This document shows, piece by piece, positions 11,871 to 24,619 of a DNA stretch of 64,000 bases (the stretch's first letter is position 1; every line of letters begins with the position of its first letter). This DNA comes from Hetaerina americana (lineage: Eukaryota; Arthropoda; Insecta; Odonata; Calopterygidae): positions 10,022,548 through 10,086,547 of the forward strand of contig JAKTNV010000003.1 of assembly GCA_022747635.1 (NCBI GenBank). Direction: 5' to 3'. The notes below the pieces were generated by a model. The model was not told the DNA's origin, made no database searches, and was given only the letters and a program-made list of their open reading frames with translations. The position numbers were made by a program, and so were the translations under genes.

Positions 11871-13310
11871 TTATTTTTAGCGAGGTGGGCATACGCACTC
11901 GCTCGCGCGCGTGTGGCCCGTTCCAGGTGTTGCCTGCTCGGGGAATGCCGTGTGCATGTTTCTTTTTTATTTTCATCTTCTCCTTCCACTCTTTGGCCTC
12001 CTTTATCACAATTTTTTATTGAGTTCACTTACCCATGCCAAGTCGGCACACCTTAAGCCACCGGGCGTTATTAAAGAGATACTGTATAGTGTTGTTAGGC
12101 GTGTGCGTAAATTTCGTACGAGCAGGCTGGGGCTAGGAAGTCGGTGCGGAGTAGGGACTTACGGTGAATGAGAGGTAGGAGACTGGTTGCTATACACCTC
12201 TTTCAAGGCATTCGAGTTGGTTAGTTCCGCGATAGCACCAGTCGTGGCATAAATGCCTCGTCTTAGGCGTATAAAATTATCTTAATTGCCCTCATTAACA
12301 CCAAGTGCAATATAAACCACTTCTGTCCGCTTCACAATGAGATTTTAAGTACATCTGACATAGTGGCTGAATGACCCCTTAAAATTACCCTTAAGCTATT
12401 AATGAACAGTTGAAACTGTTTTTCAGTAAGTTGGTTAAATAGTACGAGGTCTTCGGGCTTCATTATTTACAAGGTATCTCATCCCTGTGGAGAATTGCCC
12501 AGATGAGGGAGGTAAGACGTGCTAAAACCAACCAACCTTCATCCCTGTGAATGCAGGCATGTTTTTCGTAAAGCTTTATCACTTCCTGGGATTGAGCGAA
12601 TGCTTTTCCTCTCTTTGCCTCTTTTTCATTAACTTGTCATAACAAGTTGATTTTTTATTCTCTCGAAGATTATTCTCTTGAAAGAATCTTCTGTATTTCC
12701 TGGTTTCTTAGAAAGCACGTGCTTCTGGACGAATTGAAATTAGAGTTTCTTAAATTCCCAGGAGATAATGAGAAAAAAATGCATGCGTGCCTAAGAGACT
12801 CCAATGCGTTATAATGACTGTGCTTGAAAGCACTGCATCATCGGTATTTCGGAGCCTTGCATTCTTTACTCATCTGTTTATCCAATAATAGCTGTGAATA
12901 TACCCCCGATATATGTATTTAATGCTAATAAATAAGTATTGTTTTTAACCTTTTCGTAAGCTTTATTTCGAGGACTTATTATTCTCGCTTAGTCCTTTTT
13001 TTTAAATTTGCTCACGATACCCATGCAAATTCTTCCAAATATTGGAAGTATTTTTTTTTCTTGACAATGCAATGTTATGTTCTTAAAGATTGACCGAAGC
13101 GAAGATTTTAGTCCTTTGTAGCCGCGACCACCGTTTCAGTGATTTGAGGCCTTTGTTTCTCCTGCACCTTTCCCCTCTCCTTTGGTGAATCTGTTGTCCC
13201 TACAAGTCGGTAACTTCACCAGTTCGTTTTACCGCTACTTAAGAGAAAATCTCCCTTCGGTTAATACTCCTGGGGAGAGAGAAAGATTGGGGTCCGCCCC
13301 TCTTCAAAGG
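11871..13310. other. AT-rich non-coding DNA
   Basis: No gene or known repeat seen. The motif CATCCCTGTG occurs twice (about 12480 and 12540), too short to interpret. Confidence 0.55.
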
Positions 13311-13314
13311 CCTC

Positions 13315-14060
13315 TCCCCCCTCGCTCTTCTACCAAACCATCCCTCCCATCGTCATGACCTCCAAAAAAAGGTCCCCGCATATCCCCCACCCCTGCCTGC
13401 CTCCAACTCATTCCCCAATGGAGAGGGAGCCAGAAAGGAGTCACCTCCCCCCTTTTTTACGCCCACTCACCATCACGACCACCACGAGCCCCATCCGTAC
13501 AAAATCCTTAATACGCCTCCACGCCCGACATCAAAACCCTTGCAACCCGCTCCCCTCTCCAACCCTCCCTCATCCTCGTTCACCCTTTCTCCCCGGGCGA
13601 CCTTTACCTCTCGTATTACCCTGCCATCCTCTCTCTCTCTCTCTCCTCGCCGCCCGCGTGGCCACACCTCCAACGGTATAACCCTCGCCCCCCTCCCACT
13701 CCTCCCCCTTACAATGAGTCCTTTTTTCCATCGCTTTCGGGGGGTTTGGAGGTGGGCGAAAGAGGGACGGCCACCAAGGTGTCCCCGAGCTCCCCCGCCC
13801 TTCAAACACGCTCCCACCTCAACACTCCCTCTCCTGCCCCCTGGGATAGGAGCGAAGCATCATCCCCTCTACCTGATCAACCCTTCCCCAGACTCCCTTC
13901 TCTTTGAGCTCCACCCCGGCGCACTTCTACTCCTCTCGTTTACTCCCTCTTACCTGTACTTCCCTCGTAATTGAACTCCGCACTTTTTTTCTTAGTAATC
14001 GTATTTCCTCCTCATCTCTTTCCGATTCCTTTTTCTTGTACACCTTCGCCACTTCTCTCT
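13315..14060 (-). repeat. Pyrimidine-rich (C/T) low-complexity block
   Basis: C/T-rich on the + strand, with TCTCTC microsatellite stretches near 13632-13648 and 14055-14068. Overlapping open frames on both strands (up to 144 codons) are Pro/Ser-rich or Arg/Gly-rich and look compositional. Confidence 0.6.
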
Positions 14061-14069
14061 CTCTCTCCA

Positions 14070-15700
14070 TGTTTCCATCAACTTTTCTGGATAAACGACA
14101 ACCTACTCTTAGGTGTTCATCTTGTGAGGGCAGTGCTTTGACATTTGGTGGAAGAGGACTCGCTTCGTGTACAATAATTTCACCCCGCCCCAGTTACGAA
14201 TCCCTTCCTTTTTCTCAGTATTACATATGTTGATCATGCTTCTCCCACTTTTCCCTTTCTTGTTCTTCCACTCTGCGCGGTATATCAACGATATTTTAGT
14301 AAATATTCGTTCACTTTATACAAAGAATCAAATGTTATTTCATTGGTTTGCCTGGCACTGACTGATTTCTGGGAAATACCGGATGAAATCTTTCCAGTGC
14401 ATTGGAAGTTTTTATTTCGAATAGAATCTCTCCTAGAAAAACGGCCCAATGGTTACTTCTCTTCTGCGAGTAAATGCAATTAATCTCGGTTAGAAAAAAT
14501 TTATCATCTCCCTTGAGATGCATGAAATTTTCATATTGTTATACACGAATTACTCCAATAGTCATCGTTGAGGTAGGGGAATTCCAGCCAATACAGCCTC
14601 AGAAGTCCACTAGTAATTTCGTGTTCTTTGTCTCGAAAAAAATGTTAACGCTAATGTTTAAACGTTAATGAAAGTTGGAACATGATATTGAATTCTTTTA
14701 ATTATAGGATCCTGAAGGTAGGAATCGTTGCAAACTTAATCATATTTTTCTACCTCTTTCTTCCTGAAATTGATTTCTACTTTTCCTTGCTTTTTCATTT
14801 AAGATTTTTCTCTCGATTTTATATACTCCCCAGTTTAAGAAGGTGTAGCACCGATTTAGCATGCGTATCATCCGCAGGCGAAGTTTTAGTGAAGATGCAA
14901 TATTCGGTAGTATATTTTACTCGTCTATATATTAGTTATTTAGCAATTAAATTTTCCACTTTTACGACGCAAAAAATGAAATTTTTAGGAATCTAAAATT
15001 TTTGATAATCTGGGATTTATTCTGGAATATGTTGAATATGAATATCCATAGTATGATATTATACAAATCAAAACTTTTTGTAAATGCCAAATAAATTATT
15101 CGTGAAAGCTATTTTGGTATAAATGTCTAATGTTTTTGAAGGTCAAGATCGGAAACTTACTGTAGGGAAATATAATTTAGAATAGTATTTTACTCTATCA
15201 AACTTTATGATCTCCTGTAGGATAGAATGATTTTAGGCAGGCAAAAAATTATTTCAATGCTTTTTTATCACGGTTCTTCTTTCCTATTGCAGCAAAATTT
15301 TACATTAACAAAATTCTTGCGCTTGCATTGCCTAATTTAGAATTACTTTCGTTTATCGTTTAATTTTGAATGAGTGAGATTCGTTCTATTTTTTGATAAT
15401 TATCAGTTTAGCTCTCCTTTCAATTTCTCTATAGACTCATTTATAGTTATTTTAGTTTAGGCATATTTAGTTTTTGAAACGGAATAGAAGCGTCTCATTA
15501 TCTTTAAAGTTTCTATATTTTGGGCTAAGTTTACTTTTAACTTTAAAATCTGATTTCCAGCTAAACTTCAAACTAAAATTTTCATTTTATTTCCATGATT
15601 TTCATTATATAAATGTCCTTAAATGGTCTTTTTGGCACAGTGGAATATGAAATATGGGTAAATTCTGACCACTATTTCATTTTATTTGATTAAAACTCAT
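14070..15700. other. AT-rich non-coding DNA
   Basis: Strongly AT-rich with many stops. No gene, RNA or repeat signature recognised. Confidence 0.6.
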
Positions 15701-15702
15701 TT

Positions 15703-15842
<140 letters not shown>

Positions 15843-15846
15843 AAAC

Positions 15847-16091
15847 ACTTGGACAGCAAAAAACAATATAAGAACACATGAAAAGAACACTCATACGTTA
15901 TTTCTCAATAATTTCGACCGAATTTAGCTCCTCGGAAGGGACAGCAGTGTAGACACGAAGAAAGTGTAGAAATGAAGAAACACTACTGTTTCTTCCGAGG
16001 AAGACGCAGCTAAAATTCCGTCGAAATTATTTAGAAATAACAAGTGACTGTTATTTTCATGTGTTCTAATATTGTTTGTTGCTGTCCAAGT
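15847..16091. mobile_element. Foldback/MITE-like element with ~105-bp inverted arms
   Basis: The left arm (15847 to about 15950) is an imperfect reverse complement of the right arm (about 15980 to 16091). Matching anchors: ACTTGGACAGC at 15847 with GCTGTCCAAGT at 16081-16091; CCTCGGAAG at 15930-15938 with CTTCCGAGG at 15992-16000; ACAGCAGTGT at 15941 with ACACTACTGT at 15980. Similarity continues a few bases outwards (TAAAACAC versus TTTTTTAT). The central loop is only about 30 bases and the arms differ by several small indels and substitutions, so it is not a recent perfect duplication. Both sides lie close to TA-rich DNA, compatible with a TA-targeting MITE, but no clean target-site duplication can be read. 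It encodes nothing. Confidence 0.75.
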
Positions 16092-16164
16092 TTTTTATTC
16101 AACACTTCCGTGTTACTTCGACGAAATCATGTATATATATATTTATATATTATTTCGTCAATAC

Positions 16165-16453
16165 CTTAAACCATAAACCATAAACACAGTAATCAACCCG
16201 GAGGTCAGTTTGGTAGGTAATGTGCTGCTAGAGGTAGAGTTCACCCAGTACTTAGCCCTATACGGCGTGTGAAATTCAGGGTAGGGGGGCCAGTTCCTTT
16301 CCCTGTGCCGGTTATGGTTTAGCAGGAAGGCCTGGTACCCGAAAAATCACATAGCTTGGGTGGAGCTGCAGGTGCCCAGAGTGCCCGGGAATCGAACCAA
16401 GACCCCTCCGGTCAGCAGTCCCACGCTCAACCCCCTGGACTACCGCTACCCAC
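16165..16453 (-). mobile_element. tRNA-derived SINE family 1, near full-length copy
   Basis: Read on the minus strand it begins GTGGGTAGCGGTAGTCCAGG, which fits a degenerate pol III A box, followed by the B-box-like GGTTCGATTCC at about 16387-16399. The body contains the 20-mer AAACCATAACCGGCACAGGG (complement at 16301-16320), then a GTACTGGGTGAACTCTACC segment, and ends in GTTTATGGTTTATGG before TA-rich DNA. The copies at 20.87 and 31.91 kb share the same 20-mer and gene order of blocks. This is the most complete head among the copies. SINEs of this type have no protein and rely on a partner LINE for movement. Confidence 0.85.
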
Positions 16454-16455
16454 AA

Positions 16456-16521
16456 ATATATATGTATATATGTGTGTGTATATACATATATATGTGTGTG
16501 TGTGTGTGTACATATATACAT
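16456..16521. repeat. Compound microsatellite (TA)n/(TG)n
   Basis: Alternating TATATA and TGTGTG runs directly at the 5' edge of the inverted SINE. A shorter TA tract (about 16131-16150) lies at its 3' edge. Confidence 0.9.
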
Positions 16522-16619
16522 TATCAATGTAGTTGAGTCCCATGTTCGTTTGAAATCTTCCCACGAATTATTCACCTATATTCCGTTCTCTCCTTCAGTT
16601 TAATTTATTTTTACTTCTT

Positions 16620-17212
16620 CACTCCGCCGTCTATCTTCTCAGTTTCTTCTGATTACCTCGTCTCCAATATCCAATTGGCCCACCCTCCTGCGCAAAATGG
16701 TGCTTTTTCAGATCTGGTTACCTTTTTCGAGATACTTTATCCGTATTTATTTCTCGTTCCCTCTTATATTACTCTGTCATCACACACTCTTTTTTTCCTT
16801 ATAATATTCTCCCTCTGCTCCCCGTCATCTCTTATTCAACATGTATTTCATCTTTCTCGCTTGTCATACCTTCTCCATTTCCGACTGTCCTTTTATAGGA
16901 CTCGACTTCCTCCTTCCTTCTTTCTTTTGCACTCTTCTTTCTCCTCAGCCCATCACTCTCGTTTGATTTCACCTAAGAGCTCTTGCCCTTGCGCCCAAGC
17001 AACTTCCTACTGCTTTCTCCCCTTCTACTTCAATTTTCCAATCATCTCTCTTCCGTCTGTTTTATTACCCGCCCCCCACTTTTCCATACGGTGCTTGTTG
17101 CTGTCACTCAAAGGACACTATTTCCTTTTCTTCGACCAATTGACTTAACATTGCGTTCAGCATTCTCTATTTCCCTGGGCTTCTTTCTCTTTTTACTCCG
17201 GAGTGTCCTGAG
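16620..17212 (-). repeat. Pyrimidine-rich (T/C) low-complexity block
   Basis: About 590 bases dominated by T and C on the + strand. The 157-codon frame at 16675-17148 is Leu/Phe/Ser-rich, as T/C-rich DNA gives, and has no recognisable domain, so it is not called as a gene. Confidence 0.6.
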
Positions 17213-20200
17213 ATAATTTTCCGAGTCTATTTCCTGTGCTCGCAGGGGTAACTTCCGTTACGGGAGCAACCTATAACTTCCTAAGTGAAGATCCAACATG
17301 TAATTTCATTTTCCTGTCTCCCTTGAGAAAATATGAAATACAGGTCCCTATAACATTTCTTTGTTTCCAAAAATTACAAAATATTCGTCTGCGGTGAAAA
17401 TCCGAGAAATACTGCTAGTTGCTCTGTTATGTTGTTACCATATTTGATATGACGCGTATTCCAATGCATCATGACAAGGTTGTGTATGACAAGGGTAATT
17501 ATTTGTGAGCTCATGGCCTGATTTAATTATTTCCATCGAAGTGTAAAGGCGGGACATCAGTTAAATTGATGAAAATTTCGTTGCATGATAAAATATTTGC
17601 TAAGTATAAACAGGATGTCGAATCTTAGCCACTTTTATAGACCAATAATTTACGGATTTGATGAGAAAACTTTGATAAATCCACTAAATTATTTATTACT
17701 ATGAACTGGGTATCATCGCGTCCCATCGATCTTTATGTCCTGACGATATTACCACGAGAGAAAACCTTTTCACGGTTATAAATCATTAAGTTGAATTAAC
17801 TAGGTATTTTCATTATCCCCGTAATGTGTATATAACTTCCACCAAATAAACCCTGGAACGATTTCCTCTGTTTACAATAATTAACTTCACGTCGCTACAC
17901 TCAAATGCTCCTTTAACTTCCTTATACTTTTTTCACTTGAAATATTTCCTTTATTAAGGTATTTTGTGTTTTTATTGTAAATTGCGTAAAAGCTGAATGT
18001 AAGAGTAAAATATAGACTTGGAATTTAGAGATTTCTCCAATAAAGGGTTCTTAAATGCCTGGGGGAAAGGCCACGAGTTTAGGATTTCCCATAAAGCTGA
18101 GAGATCACCCATGCGCTGTTCAAGTGCGGAATTCTTAACCTTATTACTTCTCGTTCCCCTCCATTATTCCTCTGTTATTACACATTCTTTTTTCCGTAAA
18201 TTTTCGTTTCATCCAGTATCATAGTGAAGATTAATGTCGGACAGACTCGTAATCAGCCAAATTCATAAACGCCCTTGTATTATACAAGCCCTCCCCACCT
18301 TTCTTTTCCGGGATGAAGCCTATTTCCTACTCTTCCAGTTTTCTATGAATAATAACGTGTGAGCGAACTTGAGTGAGCGAATGAAATTATTGGCGTGGCC
18401 CACTTTGATAATTGATTAACGTCGTATAGCAGACAAGTTCCAAAAATGGGATATTCGAGAAAAAAATTAAAGATGAGGTGGAGAATTGGGTTAACGTAAG
18501 GAGTCGGTGGACTGGACACCAAATTTGAAGCGGAGTTCTGGTTACATCCACTTCCACCACTTACCTCGAAACCTTCCCAGTTTCACTTATTTCGTTAGCC
18601 ATGTTTCCCAAGACCAATCCCCGTACCGTCGCATGTTTCCCTGTTTGATAAACTTGGTTTCGCGAATCTCTCGTCGCCCGTGCCTGAAATTAGTTGCCTC
18701 GGCTTTCCTCGACGCCCTATTCGCCGTTCGTGCGTCGTCCCTTTCAACTAACACCGCTTCCCCGTGTAATATCGCATCCGTGACGCACGGAACAATGGGT
18801 CACTCCGCTCTGCCGTGTATATCCCCCTACTTCCTTCTGACGTATCCTTTGGTGGGTCGATCGGCCGACACCACCACTTGGGGAATTGGGTTACTCGTTC
18901 CTCCGTTTTTTTTGGCTCGAGCTAGCTATTATATTTGAAAAAAAATAAAAAAGTAGGTCGCCCTTCGGCTCCTCTTTTTTTTTGGAAAATTTGTATTTTT
19001 TACTGCCCCGTGGAGATTCACGCGATGCATGTTTCATTTTTTGTGTGTTCAAGCCGTCCTCCTCGCCGTCTCTCTGCGGTCGCCTTGACATTCATTACCC
19101 CTGCTGTTGGTTCTAAATCACGTGTGCCGTGTCATTTCTGCCTCTCCTCCCAAGGTGGACAACTGTAATTTAACCTTAATAGAGGTATTATTTTCCTGGG
19201 AACAGCGTGATAATTGTCTCATGATATTGGTAAGACTTAAATGATTTTTTTAACACTTTCGCAAGATTCTGAAAAATACTATTCGAAAATCGCATCAATT
19301 CGTTAAATGCGTGCGTGGTACAAAAAACCTGTCGAGTTTTTTTGTTCTATTTCAGTCAATTCAAAAACTTTACGAAAGGTATTACTTTGTATCCTCTTCG
19401 CGTTATTCTGATCGTAATTCTAATCTCGGTTTGAAGGTGATTGGACTGTAGACAACATAATTTAATTACCCATCCTGCTAATGAAGCTTAAATGAGAGCA
19501 TTTTAGGTGGTATGATTATAATGGGCGATACTTGGTATGCCACTGCATTATATCAAATTCTAACGGTACTTGTTGTCAGAGCCAAAGGATGACTCCTGCA
19601 ACTAGACTTATTAGTATGATGATCGTAATCAGGATAAATTATTAATCGTATGAGCATGTCGTTTCATCAAATCAAGAATTGAGGAGAAGGTAATATGTCT
19701 TCAGTGGAAAAAATTCCAACAAATCCGTCGATTTTCCATCATTGACGAAAATTCGAAGGATGGTGACGTCGATTTCTGAGGGCGGTATTATAAAACTTCA
19801 AGATATATTGTGGACGATCGCTGCCCTGTATTCACTGAGGAGAATGCTTTTGACATACGTGTATTGTAACGGCTACTAGATGGATGTAAGTAGGACGCCA
19901 TAATGAGCAATTATGTAGCGTGTATAAAAAAATTGAAATGGGAGAACGTTTTCTTTTCTTCTAATATGGACGTGTAATTTAAAATTGGTTTAGTGCCATG
20001 GGATGCGGATTTTGTGGTTACATTTATCGTGAAAATTCAAGGTTTTGGCCAAAATTAATAAGTATACGTCAGTTTCCTTGTTTTATAACTTGTCTATCAT
20101 TCAAACCTTTTGCACCTTGATCTTAGCAGAAAATCTGAGGCGAATAAAACGCGTAGTCTCATGTCCATGAGTCCAAGCGTATGGTAATTATCTATTGGAG

Positions 20201-20865
20201 CAGTGAAGAAAAACATGCTTTTAGCGGTCATTATGAGGTTCCTCCCATTCCTTGTTACATTCCAATTTACTCAGACGCAATGGAATCACACTTCTTAGAT
20301 TCAGGATGCGTGCGTAGGTATGCAAAGTGCCTTGCATAAATACTCAAGTGAGCGTGGCATGAGATGTTTTCCGAAGGAGGTGACTGGAGGCGCATGTGCA
20401 AGAAATACTTATAGTATGCGGTCTATAGATGTGGGCCGCAGTCAATAGAGGGATGACATGTCACCCACTTTTTGCAAATATAGGTTTTGAATGAAAACGA
20501 TCCGCCCAGGCAGCTGCGTTTTGGTGGAATTTACTGTTAATGATTAAAATCAATTCGCAATTTCCCACACTATATCTTATAACACTTAGCCGGTAGATTT
20601 AGACGTTTTCAAATATTTTTGAAAATAATTTAATTATATTGGATGATGATGTGAAAACGTAGGGACCAGTTAACAGCGAATTACTTTAATAAATGTATTT
20701 GAATAAAATGTGATATTATTATTAACGTATTGTAATAAATGAGTGTGAGAAACTACCAAGTGTTTTTAGTCATCGTCAAGGTAAAGGACACGGAGGCGCT
20801 CACCGGGAGACTCGAGGAGTGATCTTCATTGATATCTTACATTTATCTTATTCCTATCTTTCATC
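17213..20865. other. AT-rich non-coding DNA
   Basis: About 3.6 kb without a gene or a recognised repeat. A somewhat GC-richer patch at 18500-18900 carries a 143-codon + frame of unremarkable composition and no known family. The remainder is AT-rich with stops in all frames. Confidence 0.55.
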
Positions 20866-20867
20866 AT

Positions 20868-21118
20868 CCCCTGATTCCGGGTTCGATTCCCGGGCAAGTC
20901 TCTCTGGGCACATGCAGCTCCACCTAGGGTAAGTGATGTTCGGGTACCAGATCTTCCTGGGAAACCATAACCGGCACAGGGAAGGCACTCGCCCCCCTAC
21001 CCTGATGCGTGAATTTCACACGCCGTTGGGCTTAGTACTGGGTGAACTCTACCTTTACCTGCCAAACCAACCTTCGGGTTGATCCTTGTGTTCATGAGTT
21101 TTTTCAGTAAATAAATAA
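20868..21118 (+). mobile_element. tRNA-derived SINE family 1, 5'-truncated copy
   Basis: Starts just before the B-box-like GGGTTCGATTCCCGGG at 20878-20893, so the A-box half of the head is missing. The shared 20-mer AAACCATAACCGGCACAGGG is at 20962-20981, followed by the CCCCCCTACCCTGA and GTACTGGGTGAACTCTACC blocks. The end GTGTTCATGAG runs through AATAAATAAATA into the (TA)n tract at 21120. Truncation at the 5' end is the usual product of incomplete target-primed reverse transcription. Confidence 0.85.
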
Positions 21119-21119
21119 A

Positions 21120-21128
21120 TATATATAG

Positions 21129-21185
<57 letters not shown>

Positions 21186-21210
21186 CACACATACACACAC
21201 AAACACACAC
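21120..21210. repeat. Compound microsatellite (TA)n(CA)n
   Basis: About 60 bases of TA repeats then about 30 of CA-type repeats, starting exactly where the SINE 3' tail ends. Confidence 0.95.
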
Positions 21211-23640
21211 TTCCTAAAAAGTATACCGCCGTGGTGATAAACATGGAGAAGATGCATACTCAAATATAGATAAACATAAAAGGAAGGAAAAAAACACTTA
21301 CTCATGACTAAATATTTCGGTGGTCCCAACCACCATCAAAAGAGCGTAAGGAGTAACCGACTGGAAGATTAGGAGAAGAGGGAACATGGAGGAGGGTCGA
21401 GGCTGAACAGAGGGGCGTGCGTTATAGATGATTGGTTGTTGAGGGGACAGGAGATGAAGGTTTGAGCTGAAGGGTAAGGCTTAGTCCGGGGGGTTGAAAG
21501 CTTTCAAATAGCACATTGCAGGCGGATTCCAGTATTCTGAATTAGATCGGTGTGGCACTTGAAGGGAGGGAGGAAATAATAGTTACATTGTAACAATAAT
21601 CAAAGGTTTTACCGTGTGTTGCTGCGTGGCGGGGATCTGGGAGGGAGGCGGTCTACATGATGCTGGAATGACTGACAGTAACTGAGAGAGGTAGACTCAA
21701 GTTCTCCAGTTGGAAATGTGTTTACTCACCTTGGTTTTCCACTAGAGAATTCTACTAGATTTTAATTACCTAATGATATGACTCTGCAAGGAAACTCAAC
21801 TGTGGAGTTAGCAAAAATATTCCTAGGGCTAGTGTTACACTTATCTAATCTCATCTTTTAATTATTTCAATGTCTTCCTTCACAATATCTCATTGTCCAT
21901 TATCTATTGTTCATTTCGCTGATATATGAGTCGTATTTCCTCATACGAGTATTTCTGCCAGTGAATTTCAACCTAAATTTTTTTCTCCATGTCTAAGTAT
22001 CACTGATTTTACTATTATCACAATTCAATTAGACGCCTTCAATTAAAATTAAATGGAATTGCATTTTATCGCCACCAGCTTTCGTACATTCAACCTGCAA
22101 GTTCTTCTCAAGATTTTTTGTTTGAAACCACTTCCGTTTCATGTAGGTTTGAATGAAATCCCAGTCCACATTACGAAATGCTTATTCAAAGGAGGCCAAT
22201 GCAATGAAGGTGGGACTTCTTAATGAGCATTATCAGGACTAAAATAGATGCCTTCGTGTCTCCGTGTCGAATCTCGCCGCCGTCTAGGAATGCCCCCATA
22301 TTAATTGCACTATATTCTCCTGTAATAAATTTTTAAATAATCTTTTCGTGCTCCATAAGATCAGTTGTGCTAAAATTCTCCTACATATTCCCTTGTAATG
22401 GCGTTTAATTGTAATCAGATCCCCTTCAATAAATTAATTTCATTTTACCAATTATCTTGTACACTACAGGTCAATTTGTATAAGCAGGAAATCTGGTCAG
22501 CGTATTCCCCCCAATAGGTTTTGTTGGATTTTATATACGTATTTCTGAGGTTTTTTCATCCAATCAATTCATCAAATTTGAATATAAAAATTTAATTTTC
22601 TGGTTCATATTCGCAACCAATGTATTTAGAATATTTATTATGTAAAAGTATTGCCCATCATAAGGTTTACTCTTTGCACTATTAAATATCAAGCCCAAAT
22701 ATGTGATCCATGTCTTCGTACTGGTATTATTTTTTTCGACAATTTTTCCATTGTACTTTACTTTTCTTCTTTATGCTATCTTTCCTGCTGCTGTCAGTGT
22801 TCCATCCGTTAGGTCTTGATATCGAAGGAAATGCTAATTGAAATAACAATTCCTCAAGGTAGAAAGAGACAAGTATGTTGGCCATATACGGAGGTATGTA
22901 ATACGGCAGAGCAATCAAGGCATGAGATAATTAGCCCTGGATGAGGAAGAACGTAGGACTACTGTCAGCCAATCATAGAAACGAATTCTAATGAATGAGG
23001 TCTCGCCATCCGTCTCCCATTGATTGGTGGCTACACAGTTTCATTTGCACAGCTTCGTCTTGCATTCTATGAAAGGCTTACCTGTGTTATTTCCTCTTCG
23101 AGTTTTCCACCTGCAAGCGATTAGTCATTGATCTATTCCGTTTTTTTTAATTCAAGACGAAATTTCAGCATTGCCAATTTATATTCACTATCGATGCAGC
23201 CGGGGTTGGTGTTGCAATTGCTTATTCCTGGAGAGGATATATTTGCCAGAAGTAAAATATTTTCGTTTGAATGATTAGTAAGGAAAAGTGAACTTTGAAT
23301 TTATGAATAATGCCTATCGTAGAAAATGTTCGAATATTCTCCCAATTTTAAGTTTCAATGTTCGATATGGATCCATAATCAAATCTTTACGAAATATTGA
23401 TCCGTTAAAAATAAATACCTCATGAAAACAGGTGATTTTTAATGCACTAAAACCCGAATAATTGCATGTTATATTTTATCAATTCATGATTATCAGAACT
23501 TCATGACCGTGAGGACTAACTAAACCATCAAGTTCACCGAGTTTTATGCTATTATAATATTCTTAATTTTTGGAAAAGGAAACTTATCTAATTATGAGAA
23601 CGAAATGACATTAAATATATTAAGCATCATCTGGATTTTT
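21211..23640. other. AT-rich non-coding DNA
   Basis: A purine-leaning stretch at about 21340-21650, then AT-rich sequence. No gene, RNA or recognised repeat. Confidence 0.55.
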
Positions 23641-23649
23641 AAAGTTCAT

Positions 23650-24560
23650 CTTTCGAGCATAGTTGTACTTAAATTATTTTGCTGCGGTGACTTAATCCGT
23701 CGAAGACATCGGGATCTCAACGCTCTCGAACGAGTGTGAAGTGAGCGGAAAAGGAGGCGAGCCAGGGTGGTAGGGCAAAAAATGCAGAAAAGACCGTACC
23801 CGGAGAAGGGAAGCGAAAACGGAAAGAACACGCCTAGTGGAAAAGAGGTCCCGGGCACGTAATAGCAGCGGACATCAAAGGTACGCGATTCCAGTTATTA
23901 CCAACATGCGGAGCGGGCATCATTCTTCGTCGGTATGCAGATTAAAATAGATGGGAAAGTGCGCGGGAGAACGGAGATTTAATAGCAGTAAGTGGAGCCT
24001 TTTAAGATTAGCTATGGGGGCGAATTATAAGGAAACTCTCCGCTCTCTCTCCCGTCTCACTAGATGTGTGTGTGTGTGTATGTGCGCGCGCGCGCGCGCG
24101 TTGTTATCGCGTAATGCGATCTCAGTCCCGCAATACAAATGGCTCGAGTCGTGAAGGAGAGGGAGGAGATGGGAAAGAAACGGAGAAGAAAGAGGAGAGG
24201 GGCAAGGGAAGCGGAGTGTAGAAGAGATGGACGGGGTGTGAAGGAGGAGGTGGCATCGTCCCCGGTTGGATCGGGTGGCGAAGGTCTCTTGGGGTGGAAT
24301 GCAGAGGGGAAAGGGAGGGGCGCCCGCCACTCCAGTTCCTCCGGGCCAACTTTTGAGAGAAAGGCTCACCGGCGAGTCTGGGAAGTGACTTCGAGGTTGC
24401 GAGCACGAGGAGGTGGAGGAAGTTCGGTCGGGAAAGGTGCACGTGCCGCGCAGGGCAACGGGGAACTTTTCGGGCCCCTGGTGAACCACTTGAAGCAGGA
24501 AAGAAAATCATGTGTGTGACGCCTGTAGCAAACGCCCTTCCTTTCGGCGTCCCGAGTCAA
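23650..24560. other. GC-rich, partly purine-rich island
   Basis: GC content rises from about 23690. The segment 24140-24330 is G/A-rich on the + strand, and 24330-24520 is GC-rich with many CpG. Overlapping open frames on both strands (126-154 codons) are compositional. The island contains the alternating TG/CG tract at 24065-24100 and is followed by a TATA-like box at 24589. Confidence 0.5.
24065..24101. repeat. Alternating purine-pyrimidine tract (TG)n then (CG)8
   Basis: (TG)n from 24065 passes through TATG into an uninterrupted CG run at 24084-24100. Purine and pyrimidine alternate without a break over about 37 bases, the classic composition for left-handed Z-DNA. Confidence 0.95.
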
Positions 24561-24588
24561 ATTAAAGTGAACTATTAGAATTGCCCTC

Positions 24589-24618
24589 TATAAATACGAA
24601 ACGCCATTAACTGTCAGT
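24589..24618 (+). promoter_or_regulatory. Possible TATA box plus initiator
   Basis: TATAAATA at 24589-24596 is followed by TCAGT at 24614-24618, the arthropod initiator core. The first T of the TATA box lies 27 bases before the presumptive +1 A at 24616, slightly closer than the usual ~30. It sits just downstream of a GC-rich island. No coding sequence, convincing downstream promoter element or polyadenylation context was recognised after it, so this may be chance. Confidence 0.2.
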
Positions 24619-24619
24619 A

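Noticed and set aside
18507..18938. 143-codon + frame of fairly protein-like composition
   Set aside because: No domain or family recognised, no clear splice or start context, isolated in AT-rich DNA. Left uncalled.
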